A stretch of 19,598 nt of DNA from Actinobacteria bacterium UBA912 (GCA_002293965.1 DBEG01000160.1:1-19598); one strand, 5' to 3'. Shown: positions 5,627-13,764, counted from the first letter of the stretch. The notes: generated by a model from the letters alone, not told the origin. Program-made: numbers and translations.

Positions 5627-6817
5627 CTATACTTCCGGGGCTCTTATGTTCAGCAGCTTCACTCCAACGGTCATGATCAGTGCTCCCACCGCCCACAGAC
5701 CAAGTCCCACCAAAACCTCCTGGAAGGTGGGAATGTAAGATGTGACCTCGCCCATAGCGGATATCCCGAGGCCTTTCGCGAGCAGAATGAATCTCTTTAT
5801 GAACACTCCAATCACGAGGAGCACCGAGGCGAGAGCAATCACTGGTATCGACTTACGGATTTTAGGGATGACTAGAAGGGCGAAGGGCAACAAGCCAAAC
5901 AAGAATACTTGCGATAGAAATAACGGCGCATATTTCCCGGTTAGTAGCAAGCCATACATCTCCACATAGGAGGGCTTGCCTGCGCCTGGCCAAAGAGCAG
6001 TCATTGTTTCGGCAAGCAGGAAGAAAAGGTCAACGAGTACCACAACGGCAAGTAGTTTTCCCATTTTGACGTAAATCTCGTCCTTGAATCTCGTTCCGGT
6101 GAACTTCGACACCAGCAGGCTGACGACAATAAGCAGTGCCAGGCCGGAAACGACAGCCGATGAAACAAACAGCGGCGCCATCAGTGCCGTGTTCCAAAGC
6201 TCCTCACCCCTGACGAAGCCGAGCACCCAGGCGGTAATGGAGTGCATCGAGATCGCGGCTGTCAGAGAGACGATTGCCATCCCAAGAAGAAGCCTAGGCG
6301 AACCCTTTCCAGTGTGAGACAGCCAAAGAGCAATAGCACAAATTGCCAAATATGTGTTCAAGATAATGAAGTCAAAAACGAAGATGGAGCTGAAGTTCGG
6401 GCTCAGGAGAAACCAAAAGACCCGCTCAGGACGACCCAAGTCTATCAGGACGAAGAGCGCCGCCAGTAGCGTGCATGTCAGGGCTTGAAGGACTGCCAGT
6501 TTAGATAGCGGCTTGAACTCAAGGGCGTCAAAGATATATACACTTGCATACACCACGAGCCCGCCGGCGGCTAACCCGACAAAGAACATGAAGTTCTGGA
6601 TATAGAACCCCCACGGAAACCCGTCTCTCAAGCCGGTGGTGATCAGACCTTGAGCAAGCGGCGTTTGGAAAGAATATGCATAGACTCCGAGGCCGATAAG
6701 AAGTATGAGGGCCGTTATCCAGCCATAGAGCACAAGTGTAGCCTTGGCTTTCTTTGGCTCCATGCTTCCTCCCGTGTCATCTTGAGCGACTGCATGTTCC
6801 GCATAGTCATTTTGCAT
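5627..6817 (-). CDS. nrfD: NrfD/PsrC-family polytopic membrane subunit (quinol oxidation)
   Basis: Integral membrane protein predicted to oxidise menaquinol and pass electrons to the iron-sulfur partner. It has 396 residues with about ten hydrophobic segments, starting near residues 27-49, 73-97, 107-125, 144-165, 175-200, 214-236 and 252-275, with three more to the end. It has no heme motif and no cysteine pattern, as expected for the family. It begins six bases after the nrfC-like stop with AGGGTGA before the ATG. An alternative ATG at residue 19 (6763) has the better ribosome site GGGAGGA and would remove a hydrophilic tail, so the start is not settled. Family assignment is firm; the direction of electron flow is inferred from its neighbours. 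Confidence 0.9.
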   Translation of the reverse strand: MQNDYAEHAVAQDDTGGSMEPKKAKATLVLYGWITALILLIGLGVYAYSFQTPLAQGLITTGLRDGFPWGFYIQNFMFFVGLAAGGLVVYASVYIFDALEFKPLSKLAVLQALTCTLLAALFVLIDLGRPERVFWFLLSPNFSSIFVFDFIILNTYLAICAIALWLSHTGKGSPRLLLGMAIVSLTAAISMHSITAWVLGFVRGEELWNTALMAPLFVSSAVVSGLALLIVVSLLVSKFTGTRFKDEIYVKMGKLLAVVVLVDLFFLLAETMTALWPGAGKPSYVEMYGLLLTGKYAPLFLSQVFLFGLLPFALLVIPKIRKSIPVIALASVLLVIGVFIKRFILLAKGLGISAMGEVTSYIPTFQEVLVGLGLWAVGALIMTVGVKLLNIRAPEV

Positions 6818-6823
6818 CTAGAC

Positions 6824-7627
6824 TCACCCTAAATAGTAGAAGCGAGGATCGGCGCCTTGCTCTTCCTTCAAACGGAATGCTCGTCTGGTGATGATCAGCT
6901 TGGATATGGCGCTCTCTGGGTCGTTCATATCGCCGAAGAATCGCGCTGCGGTCGGACAGGCCTCCACGCAGGCCGGAGGTCGGCCACGTCTAACACGGTG
7001 AATGCAAAATGTGCACTTCTCCGCCACGCCTACCGGCCGCATCGGGACTTCTAAGTTGAGTTCGCCTTCGGGTACCTCCGGCTTTTTCCAGTTGAAGCGA
7101 CGGGCACCATAGGGGCATGCAACCACGCAGTATCTGCAACCGATGCACTTGTTATAGTCGATAACCGTAATGCCGTCCGGATCCTTCCATGTAGCCTTCA
7201 CAGGACATACTTTGACGCAAGGAGGACTTTCGCACTGCATACAGGCAACCGGCAAATACCACCTATCGGGTAGCGGTGCCTTGGTGTAGAGGGAATCGGT
7301 GTTCTTTAGGCTGATCGTACCTCTCTTGAGACTTTGAACCCTTATCCACTCCATATTGGAGGACCTGGGAATGTTGTTGGTCCTAACACACGCGTACACA
7401 CATCTTCTGCAACCGACGCAAACCTTGGTGTTCAATGCCATCGCAAACCTGACGTCTGTTTTCAGCGGAGGAGGAGCATAGCCAACAGTTGATCCCTGGC
7501 CCAGCCTATTGGATTCCACCGAAGCCAAAACCCTCATGCCTCCGATACATCCGCCCAAGGTGAATGCGCCAGCCACCATTCCCGTTTTGATTAAGAAATC
7601 GCGCCGATTCATCGATTCGTCTTTCAT
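6824..7627 (-). CDS. nrfC: Tat-exported four-cluster ferredoxin-like protein (NrfC family)
   Basis: Electron carrier predicted to link NrfD to the cytochromes on the outer face of the membrane. It has 267 residues. The N-terminus carries a twin-arginine signal, NRRDFLIKTG (residues 7-16), then a hydrophobic stretch ending LGGC27, which could be a lipobox. Sixteen cysteines form four [4Fe-4S] sites: 70/73/76/80, 129/132/137/141, 161/164/167/171 and 205/208/220/224, the arrangement of NrfC, DmsB and PsrB relatives. The start overlaps the triheme cytochrome stop by four bases (ATGA), so the two are translationally coupled. No molybdopterin catalytic subunit is nearby, which favours the Nrf-type role over a DMSO- or polysulfide-reductase role. 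Confidence 0.92.
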   Translation of the reverse strand: MKDESMNRRDFLIKTGMVAGAFTLGGCIGGMRVLASVESNRLGQGSTVGYAPPPLKTDVRFAMALNTKVCVGCRRCVYACVRTNNIPRSSNMEWIRVQSLKRGTISLKNTDSLYTKAPLPDRWYLPVACMQCESPPCVKVCPVKATWKDPDGITVIDYNKCIGCRYCVVACPYGARRFNWKKPEVPEGELNLEVPMRPVGVAEKCTFCIHRVRRGRPPACVEACPTAARFFGDMNDPESAISKLIITRRAFRLKEEQGADPRFYYLG

Positions 7628-8253
7628 TGCTGCCGCCGCCCTTTAGTCGACTTGGCTGAAGCGCCCACCGCTATGGAAATACCTACTACTGCGCTGCCTA
7701 GCAGAAATACAAGGATTGCCGCTATCTCCAACTCGGGCAGGGAAGGTGAAGGCGGATTGTCCGCAGGTGGAGGCAATGGCGTGAAGGGTTCGGCGTAAGG
7801 GCCTATTCTGAAGGAGATGGGCCGGTCGAGGAATGGAGGCAGGGGTGGGACCTTGAACCGTCCGGGCCTGTGAGGGCTGTGGCAAGCGATGCAGCTGGCC
7901 TTCCCGGGCTTTCCATGCGTTCCTGCCTGCCACTCGTTGTATTTGTTCGAATGGCAACGGTAGCAAAGTCTAGGAACGTTTTCCTCGATAAAGGGAACCC
8001 GGGTGCCGTCGATAAGGATGAAATAGCTAGCCTCCCCAACGACCATGTCGTGACACACCTGGCAGGCCTCTTCAACTGTGCGACCTAGCTTCACGTGGCT
8101 ATCCAGTTCTACATAATCATGCCGTGAAGCTTGAGCTGAGTCTGTAGACACGAATAGCGACAAGATGATAGCTATGCCGACAGTCATCGAAAGAGAGACC
8201 CGACCATAGGGGGCTACGTACTGCGCGAGACCGTAAGCACGCCTGATACCCAT
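7624..8253 (-). CDS. Membrane-anchored triheme cytochrome c
   Basis: Predicted electron carrier to the octaheme reductase, in the role of NrfB or NrfH but not clearly homologous to either. From the ATG at 8251-8253 it has 209 residues. That start is chosen because AGGAGG (8260-8265) is six bases upstream; upstream ATGs at 8259 and 8289 lack this spacing. A hydrophobic segment (about 21-40) ends in an AQA signal-peptidase-like site near residue 42. Three heme motifs follow: CQVCH 64, CYRCH 97 and CIACH 121. Then comes a proline-rich linker (about 136-172) and a second hydrophobic segment (about 176-197) with a basic tail (KSTKGRRQQ), so the protein is likely anchored at its C-terminus. First gene of the four-gene operon. 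Confidence 0.85.
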   Translation of the reverse strand: MGIRRAYGLAQYVAPYGRVSLSMTVGIAIILSLFVSTDSAQASRHDYVELDSHVKLGRTVEEACQVCHDMVVGEASYFILIDGTRVPFIEENVPRLCYRCHSNKYNEWQAGTHGKPGKASCIACHSPHRPGRFKVPPLPPFLDRPISFRIGPYAEPFTPLPPPADNPPSPSLPELEIAAILVFLLGSAVVGISIAVGASAKSTKGRRQQ

Positions 8254-8406
8254 AGCCATCCTCCTATTGCCGAAACCCTGTGCGTACATCGTGTGGGCAA
8301 ATTCTGCTCATTTGGCGACAGGCTCTGCTGAAGGTCTTTTTCTGACTATACCCGAGCGAGCGTGGAAATGTGTGTAATTCGTTGATGAAGTGAGTGGCAA
8401 ACCCAG

Positions 8407-9192
8407 TTACACGGTGTCGACCCAACAACTCTCTGGATAGGCGACTCCCCACAATGTGAGTCCATGAGATGGAGCCGTCGGTCCCGCAGCCCGCCTCGTC
8501 TTAGCTGCCAGTGCCTCGGCGAGCCAGCTTGGTTCGTGCTTACCGCTCGCTACCTCGACAAGGCTGCCGACCACTACGCGGACCATCGAGTGGAGGAAAG
8601 CGTCGCCGATCACGCGGATCGTCACGCACTCCTCACCCAGCAGGATCTCGCGGTCCACGTCCACGACCTCCAATGCCCGAACCGTACTCTTGCCTTCGGC
8701 GGAGCGAGCTACGCAGAACGATGCGAAATCATGCTCCCCGATCATCATCGAGCCCGCTTCCTGCATAGCCTCCAAGTCGAGGGGCCTCTTGACCCACCAA
8801 GCGTATCGAGACATGAAGACCGGTGGAGTCGGACCCGTGGCAAGGCGGTAGTGATACTCTCGACTGCAGGCATCGAACCTTGCCGAGAAACCCGGAACCG
8901 CGTGCCGAGCCTCACGGATGCCGATCCCTTGGCTCGCGCAGAGCGCATTGAGTGAGCGTACCAGGCTGTTCAGGTCGGGTACCGCACCGTCGATCTCAAA
9001 GCTCACCACCTGCGCACGGGCGTGGACTCCAGTGTCGGTCCGGCCGGCTCCGATCGTCTTGATCTCGGAGCGCAGAACGGTTCTCAGGGCCGACTCCAGC
9101 GCGCCCTGGACGGTGGGCAACCCTTCCTGTCGCGCGAAGCCGTGGAAGCCAGAACCATCGTATGAAACCATCAATGCGATACTCTCGCCCAT
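8407..9192 (-). CDS. truA: tRNA pseudouridine(38-40) synthase
   Basis: Modifies uridines 38-40 in the tRNA anticodon stem. It has 261 residues, normal for TruA. The catalytic aspartate is Asp53 in GAGRTDTGVHA. The N-terminal YDGSGFHGFARQ, the middle FSARFDACSREYHYR and the C-terminal FLHSMVRVVVGSLVEV motifs are all present. The ATG follows ecfT by 14 bases with GAGGGAG just upstream, so it is co-transcribed with the ECF genes, a very common arrangement. Beyond its stop, 153 bases lead to the triheme cytochrome with no obvious terminator, so read-through into the respiratory operon is possible. Confidence 0.97.
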   Translation of the reverse strand: MGESIALMVSYDGSGFHGFARQEGLPTVQGALESALRTVLRSEIKTIGAGRTDTGVHARAQVVSFEIDGAVPDLNSLVRSLNALCASQGIGIREARHAVPGFSARFDACSREYHYRLATGPTPPVFMSRYAWWVKRPLDLEAMQEAGSMMIGEHDFASFCVARSAEGKSTVRALEVVDVDREILLGEECVTIRVIGDAFLHSMVRVVVGSLVEVASGKHEPSWLAEALAAKTRRAAGPTAPSHGLTLWGVAYPESCWVDTV

Positions 9193-9206
9193 CTACTCCC
9201 TCTTAG

Positions 9207-10004
9207 TCACAACGTGACGGCGATGACAGCCAACACCAGGCAGGCCGCCAATAGAACCGAGATGTCGGTCTTGGTCATCGTACTCTGATGCAATCTGGTC
9301 CGGCCATAGCCTCCCGTGTAACACCTGGCCTCCATGGCAATCGCCAGAGCCTCGGCCCGCTTGAACAGGTTGACGAAGAGCGGTATCAAGACCGGAATGT
9401 ATGCCCTGGCCCGAGATACCGGCCACCGTTGATCGAACCTGGCACCCCTTGCGATCTGAGCGACCATGATCTTCTCGGCCTCCTCGGCCATAGTGGGGAT
9501 GAAGCGAAGTGCGATCGTGAGCATCATCGCGATGTCGCCCACAGGAACCTTCAGGCGCTCGAGCGGACGCATGATCCTGGTGAGTCCATCGGTGATCTCG
9601 ACAGGCGAACTGGTGAGTGTGAGCAACGTGCTTCCCAGCACAAGGATCACTATCCTCGCCGAGAAGAACAAGCCCTGGAGCAGCCCGCCCTGGTCGATGG
9701 CGAGAGGCCCGAGCCTCACAAGGGAAACCGTGGCCGGCTCCCAGCGAAGCGCATGGGCCAGTAGGGTGAATGACAGCAGCAAAGTCACCGCTTTGAGGCC
9801 ACGGGTCACAAGGTGCCAGGGAACCCTCGACAACGCGATGACGACCAGCAACATGCTCGCGACGACACCCAGGCCCATGAAGCCTTCGACCGTGAATAGG
9901 GTGATACCTACGGCCGCCATCAATCCCATCTTGGTTCTAGGGTCAAGCGCGTGTATCGGTGAATCGATGGGAACATACTGGCCAAAAGGAACTGGGGGCC
10001 TCAT
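9207..10004 (-). CDS. ecfT: ECF transporter transmembrane component EcfT
   Basis: Membrane coupling protein of an energy-coupling factor importer for vitamins or trace metals. It joins the two ATPases to exchangeable substrate-binding S components. It has 265 residues with several hydrophobic segments in the N-terminal half and one at the C-terminus. The two cytoplasmic coupling motifs are visible as QIARGARFDQR and MEARCYTGG. It overlaps the upstream ATPase gene by four bases (ATGA). No S-component gene is in the window, which fits a group II (shared) ECF module. Confidence 0.95.
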   Translation of the reverse strand: MRPPVPFGQYVPIDSPIHALDPRTKMGLMAAVGITLFTVEGFMGLGVVASMLLVVIALSRVPWHLVTRGLKAVTLLLSFTLLAHALRWEPATVSLVRLGPLAIDQGGLLQGLFFSARIVILVLGSTLLTLTSSPVEITDGLTRIMRPLERLKVPVGDIAMMLTIALRFIPTMAEEAEKIMVAQIARGARFDQRWPVSRARAYIPVLIPLFVNLFKRAEALAIAMEARCYTGGYGRTRLHQSTMTKTDISVLLAACLVLAVIAVTL

Positions 10005-10858
10005 GGTGTTGTTCCGCGTCGGCTCGCGCTTCGCGCCGCAAGCAACCGAACTGCTACCGTACCTGGATCCAATGAGAATTCGCCCACATCGATGCCGTTC
10101 GCTTTGGCCAGCAGCTGGGTTCGCAATATCTCAGGCGGCTGAGTCCCGGCTTCGAAGAAGGGTGCCGGATCGCGAATGAGCGCCTCAGGAGTGCCGCAGA
10201 ATACGACCCTACCCTGGTCCAGAATGAGTACTTGCGAGGCTATCCCCAGGAATTCCTCCACATCGTGGGTAGCGACCAACAGGCCACACTCGGCGGAGAC
10301 CTCCTGTAGGATGGACCGCACTCGTGCGCGCCCGGTGGCATCCAAAGCGGCCGTCGGCTCGTCTAGCAGCAAGAATCGTGGTTTCATCGCCAGGATTCCC
10401 GCGAGGGCGACGCGTCTTGCCTCGCCACCAGACATAGCGAAAGGTGATCTGGGTCCGAAATCATCAGGCGGCAAACCAACCGACTCCAGTGCATGGCGGG
10501 CCAGCCTGGACGCGTCCTCGCGAGAGTACCCCATGTTCATGGGTCCGAAAGCAACATCTTGGAGCACGGTCTCGGCGAACAGTTGGTATTCGGGGTTCTG
10601 GAAGACAAGGCCAAGCCCTGAACCCTGCTCAAGTAGCGGGGCGTCCACACGGATTCCATCCATTTCGATGGAGCCATCTATGGGTCGAAGAAGTCCTGCG
10701 ATGACACGCAGTAACGTCGACTTGCCCGACCCCGTCGGTCCCAGAACAAGCGTCATGTCACCAGGCTCGAGACAGATTGAAACGCCGCCTAGGGCCTCGT
10801 ACTCAAAGCTGGTTCCGCGCGAGTAGGTGAACCCGACTTCTTTGAGCTGCAGCGTCAC
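10001..10858 (-). CDS. ecfA2: ECF transporter ATPase EcfA2
   Basis: One of the paired ABC ATPases powering the ECF importer. It has 285 residues from a GTG that overlaps the preceding ATPase gene by four bases. Walker A is GPTGSGKST (40-48), the Q-loop FQNPEYQLF is near 87-95, the signature is MSGGE (142-146, the usual Gln replaced by Glu), Walker B is RFLLLDE (161-167) and the H-loop is ATHD. A C-terminal extension follows the ATPase core. The two ATPase genes are related but distinct, as expected for an EcfA1/EcfA2 heterodimer. Which is A1 and which A2 is assigned by gene order only. Confidence 0.93.
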   Translation of the reverse strand: MTLQLKEVGFTYSRGTSFEYEALGGVSICLEPGDMTLVLGPTGSGKSTLLRVIAGLLRPIDGSIEMDGIRVDAPLLEQGSGLGLVFQNPEYQLFAETVLQDVAFGPMNMGYSREDASRLARHALESVGLPPDDFGPRSPFAMSGGEARRVALAGILAMKPRFLLLDEPTAALDATGRARVRSILQEVSAECGLLVATHDVEEFLGIASQVLILDQGRVVFCGTPEALIRDPAPFFEAGTQPPEILRTQLLAKANGIDVGEFSLDPGTVAVRLLAARSASRRGTTP

Positions 10859-11661
10859 AGCGCGCTCACTATCGTCTCAGCAGTCATTGCTGTGACGGGC
10901 ACCGGCACGCCGCGGTCTCTGAGTCTTGCGGCGAGCGACCCGACAGCCGGAACCGCCAGTCCCCAGGATTCAAGGAGTCGGTTTTGCTGCAGGAACTCAA
11001 CCGGCGGACCGCAGAATACCGCTGCGCCCTCCGCCAACACGAGCACCCTGTCGGCGGTTGCGATATCCTCGATATGATGGGTGATGTGAACGATACCATG
11101 GCCCTGACCGCGCAGCTCCTCTACGATGCCGAGAACGTCTCGGCGACCAGAAGGATCGAGCATCGATGTCGGCTCATCCAGGACCAGGAATGCAGGCTGC
11201 AGCGCCAAGATACCTGCGATTGCGAGCCTTTGTTTCTGGCCGCCCGACAGCAGATGAGGCTCCCGCCGCTCTAGTCCGGTTAGACCGACGGCATTCAGGG
11301 CGGCATCGACCCTGACTCGAATCTCATCTGGTTCAAGGCCAAGGTTCTCGGGTCCGAAAGCGACGTCTTCTTCGACCACTGTCGCAACGATCTGGTCATC
11401 CGGGCTTTGAAGAACCATACCGACTAGGCTACGGATGCGTGATACGTTCGCAGCCTCGGTTGTGAGTAGCCCGTCGATCTCGACTCTGCCCGCTGTGGGA
11501 CGCAGTATGCCGTTCAACAAGAGCGCCAGAGTCGATTTTCCTGAACCATTGGCACCCAGGACCGCCAAAATCTCTCCCCGATGGATGTTGAGAGTCAGTC
11601 CGCTGATGACATTACGACCAGGAACCGAGTATCGGAAGTCGACTTCTGTTACACGTATCAC
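10855..11661 (-). CDS. ecfA1: ECF transporter ATPase EcfA1
   Basis: First of the two ECF ATPases. I chose the GTG at 11659-11661 because GGAGG lies five bases upstream; another in-frame GTG at 11673 has no ribosome site. That gives 268 residues. Walker A is GANGSGKST (36-44), the Q-loop is LQSPDDQI, the signature is LSGGQ (138-142), and Walker B ends LVLDEPT with catalytic Glu163; the H-loop is ITHH. It lies 133 bases after rplQ, beyond a terminator-like hairpin, and heads an ecfA1-ecfA2-ecfT-truA operon. Its promoter is unclear; TAGAAT at 11677-11682 is too close to the start to be convincing. Confidence 0.93.
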   Translation of the reverse strand: MIRVTEVDFRYSVPGRNVISGLTLNIHRGEILAVLGANGSGKSTLALLLNGILRPTAGRVEIDGLLTTEAANVSRIRSLVGMVLQSPDDQIVATVVEEDVAFGPENLGLEPDEIRVRVDAALNAVGLTGLERREPHLLSGGQKQRLAIAGILALQPAFLVLDEPTSMLDPSGRRDVLGIVEELRGQGHGIVHITHHIEDIATADRVLVLAEGAAVFCGPPVEFLQQNRLLESWGLAVPAVGSLAARLRDRGVPVPVTAMTAETIVSAL

Positions 11662-11716
11662 CGATGCCTCCACAGCATTCTAGCTCTTGAGCCTTGGTGC
11701 TCGCCACCCAGCCACC

Positions 11717-11747
11717 AAAAGGGCCCCGCAGTGTGTGCGAGGCCCTT
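11717..11747 (-). terminator. Intrinsic terminator after rplQ
   Basis: On the minus strand AAGGGCC...GGCCCTT (11719-11725 with 11741-11747) is extended by an inner CGCA/TGCG stem past one mismatch, and is followed by TTTT. It lies about 50 bases after the rplQ stop and closes the alpha-operon transcript before the ECF genes. A separate 7-bp repeat (TCGACTG 11784-11790, CAGTCGA 11796-11802) overlaps the rplQ stop codon. Confidence 0.75.
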
Positions 11748-11794
11748 GGGTCGATTGATACCGGGCATCTATCCTACTGCCCATCGACTGCATC

Positions 11795-12148
11795 TCAGTC
11801 GACGAGTTCCATCATTACCATTGGAGCAGCGTCGCCTTTTCGGGGGCCGAGTTTCAATATGCGGGTGTACCCGCCCTCTCGACTCTCAAAACGAGGTGCA
11901 ACGTCTGCGAAGACTTTGTGTACAAGCTCTTTGTCACCCAACTGCGCCATAGCCAGCCTGCGAGAGTGGATGTCGCCCTTCTTGCCCCACGTGATGATCT
12001 TCTCGACAAGCGGCCTAACTTCCTTGGCGCGAGCTTCGGTAGTCTTTATGCGCTCGTTTGTGAGCAGGGCGGTTGCGAGATTCTTCAGCATGGCATCCGT
12101 GTGACTGGCGTCGGTGCCGAGCTTTCTGCCCTTCTTTTGGTGTCTCAT
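11795..12148 (-). CDS. rplQ: 50S ribosomal protein L17 (bL17)
   Basis: Large-subunit protein near the peptide exit tunnel. The 117 residues begin MRHQKKGRKLGTDASHTDAMLKNLATALL and contain ERIKTTEARAKEVRPLVEKIIT, both diagnostic, and end in the short VMMELVD tail of bacterial L17. The ATG is at 12146-12148, 15 bases after the rpoA stop. Last gene of the alpha operon, just before the hairpin at 11717-11747. Confidence 0.98.
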   Translation of the reverse strand: MRHQKKGRKLGTDASHTDAMLKNLATALLTNERIKTTEARAKEVRPLVEKIITWGKKGDIHSRRLAMAQLGDKELVHKVFADVAPRFESREGGYTRILKLGPRKGDAAPMVMMELVD

Positions 12149-12163
12149 GGTCTTATCGTTCTC

Positions 12164-13102
12164 CTACGCCTTTAGTCCGAGGCCCGCTTGCTGCAGTTTA
12201 TCCTTGACCTCTTCGATGGACTTAGCTCCAAAATTACGGATGTTCAGAAGATCGTTCTCACTGCACTCGGTGAGCTGCCCTATGGTGTTGACACCCTGGC
12301 GCTTGAGGCAATTATAGGAGCGGACCGAAAGGTCCAGATCCTCGATCGGCTTGTCCAGCTCACTGTCGACATCATCCTCTGCCGCCCTGAAAATGCCCTC
12401 CTCGGGCAAGGGGGTCGATGCCTGATCGGTGAAGACAAGCATGTGCTCGTTGATGATGTGGCCTGCCCTTGCTACAGCGTCATCGGGGGTGATGGCGCCG
12501 TTGGTCTCGACCTCGAGGACCAGCTTGTCATAGTCCGTACGCTGACCGACTCGAGTGTTGCCCACCAGGTAGGTGCACCGGCTAACCGGCGAGAACAGCG
12601 AGTCGATTGTGATGACTCCCAGCGCGTCCTCGGATGGCTTGTTGCGCTCAGCAGAAACATAGCCCCTGCCGACCCTGATCCGGATACTCATCTCGAGCTT
12701 GGCCTTCTCGTCAAGATTCGCAATGATGGTATCAGGATTGACGATCTCGAAGTCAGCAGGAACATTCAGGTCATGTCCTGTCACGGGTCCAGGCCCGGTT
12801 GCCACCAAAGTGGCCACTCCGTCACCCTCGCCGATTCCGGTCTCACGAAAGACCAGCTGCTTGACGTTGAGAACGATGTCGGTGACATCCTCTCTCACGC
12901 CATCGATGGTCGAAAACTCATGGTGAACACCTTCTATCCTGATGGAGCTGGCTGCAGCTCCCTGCAAGGACGACAACAGGACGCGTCGCATGCAGTTACC
13001 CAGCGTGTAACCGAAACCCCGCTCGAGGGGCTCCAACGTGTACTGCGCTATACGGGCGTCGATCTTCTCGACCTTTACGTGCGGTCTCATGAATTCAGTC
13101 AC
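12164..13102 (-). CDS. rpoA: DNA-directed RNA polymerase subunit alpha
   Basis: Dimeric scaffold of RNA polymerase and contact point for UP elements and activators. The 312 residues comprise an N-terminal assembly domain (about 1-230, with LERGFGYTLGNCMRRVLLSS), an acidic linker (about 233-252) and a C-terminal domain (about 253-312). In the C-terminal domain Arg261, Asn264, Lys267, Gly292, Lys294 and Ser295 correspond to the E. coli DNA-contact residues 265, 268, 271, 296, 298 and 299. The GTG start at 13102 gives MTEFMRP, the usual opening; an ATG four codons later is the alternative. The N-terminal sequence resembles Coriobacteriia-type alpha subunits, which is the main taxonomic hint. Confidence 0.98.
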   Translation of the reverse strand: MTEFMRPHVKVEKIDARIAQYTLEPLERGFGYTLGNCMRRVLLSSLQGAAASSIRIEGVHHEFSTIDGVREDVTDIVLNVKQLVFRETGIGEGDGVATLVATGPGPVTGHDLNVPADFEIVNPDTIIANLDEKAKLEMSIRIRVGRGYVSAERNKPSEDALGVITIDSLFSPVSRCTYLVGNTRVGQRTDYDKLVLEVETNGAITPDDAVARAGHIINEHMLVFTDQASTPLPEEGIFRAAEDDVDSELDKPIEDLDLSVRSYNCLKRQGVNTIGQLTECSENDLLNIRNFGAKSIEEVKDKLQQAGLGLKA

Positions 13103-13137
13103 TTTTCCTACAACCCTCCTCGGCCGATCCAGGCGAC

Positions 13138-13764
13138 CTACTTAGAGTACAGTTCCACAATCAACTGCTCACGAACAGGAGCATCGATCTGATCACGCTC
13201 TGGCAAAGAGAGGACCTTGCCGGCCAGTCTCTCAATGTCGACCTCAAGCCATCCAGGGACCTCTATCTTCTCCGAGGAGATCAGGGCCGTCTTGATCAGC
13301 AGCAGATCGCGTGACTTCTCGGCGACAGCAATCGTATCGCCTTTCCGTATACGATAAGACGGAATGTCAACTCGCCTGCCGTTCACGGTGATATGTCCGT
13401 GCCGCACGACCTGCCTGGCCTCGTCGCGGGACTTAGCGAAGCCGAGACGATAGACGACGTTGTCCAGTCTGCTTTCGAGCAAGCGGAGTAGATTCTGTCC
13501 CGTAACACCTGCCTGGCGATTCGCTAGGTCATAGTAGCCGCGGAACTGCTTCTCCAGAAGCCCGTAGATCCTCTTGGTCTTCTGCTTCTCACGCAACTGA
13601 ACCCTGTACTCTGAATCGCGCGGTCTGCGCTTCCCGGCCATGCCGGGCGGGTAAGGACGCTTCTCCACTGCACACTTGTCCATGTAGCAGCGGTCGCCCT
13701 TCAAAAACAACTTCACACCTTCGCGGCGGCAGAGTCTGCAGTCCGCCCCGGTATACCTTGCCAT
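13138..13764 (-). CDS. rpsD: 30S ribosomal protein S4 (uS4), zinc-binding form
   Basis: Primary 16S rRNA-binding protein that nucleates 30S assembly. The 208 residues include an N-terminal zinc knuckle (Cys9, Cys12, Cys26, Cys31), the KRPYPPG segment, and the S4 RNA-binding domain (LESRLDNVVYRLGFAKSRDEAR, then QVVRHGHITVNGRRVDIPSY). The cysteine-bearing form is the C+ type. It lies between rpsK and rpoA, the common actinobacterial and clostridial order. GGAGGG precedes the ATG. Confidence 0.98.
   Translation of the reverse strand: MARYTGADCRLCRREGVKLFLKGDRCYMDKCAVEKRPYPPGMAGKRRPRDSEYRVQLREKQKTKRIYGLLEKQFRGYYDLANRQAGVTGQNLLRLLESRLDNVVYRLGFAKSRDEARQVVRHGHITVNGRRVDIPSYRIRKGDTIAVAEKSRDLLLIKTALISSEKIEVPGWLEVDIERLAGKVLSLPERDQIDAPVREQLIVELYSK

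Noticed and set aside
5627..6817. Low G+C of the nrfD gene as proof of horizontal transfer
   Set aside because: Hand counts of single lines give about 42 percent here versus about 60 percent or more in truA/ecfT, but secY, a native membrane protein gene, also has a stretch near 43 percent. The difference is not decisive.
12188..13192. A 334-codon open frame on the plus strand, longer than rpoA itself
   Set aside because: It is fully antisense to rpoA, whose protein is conserved from end to end. The antisense translation has no recognisable family, domain or ribosome site.
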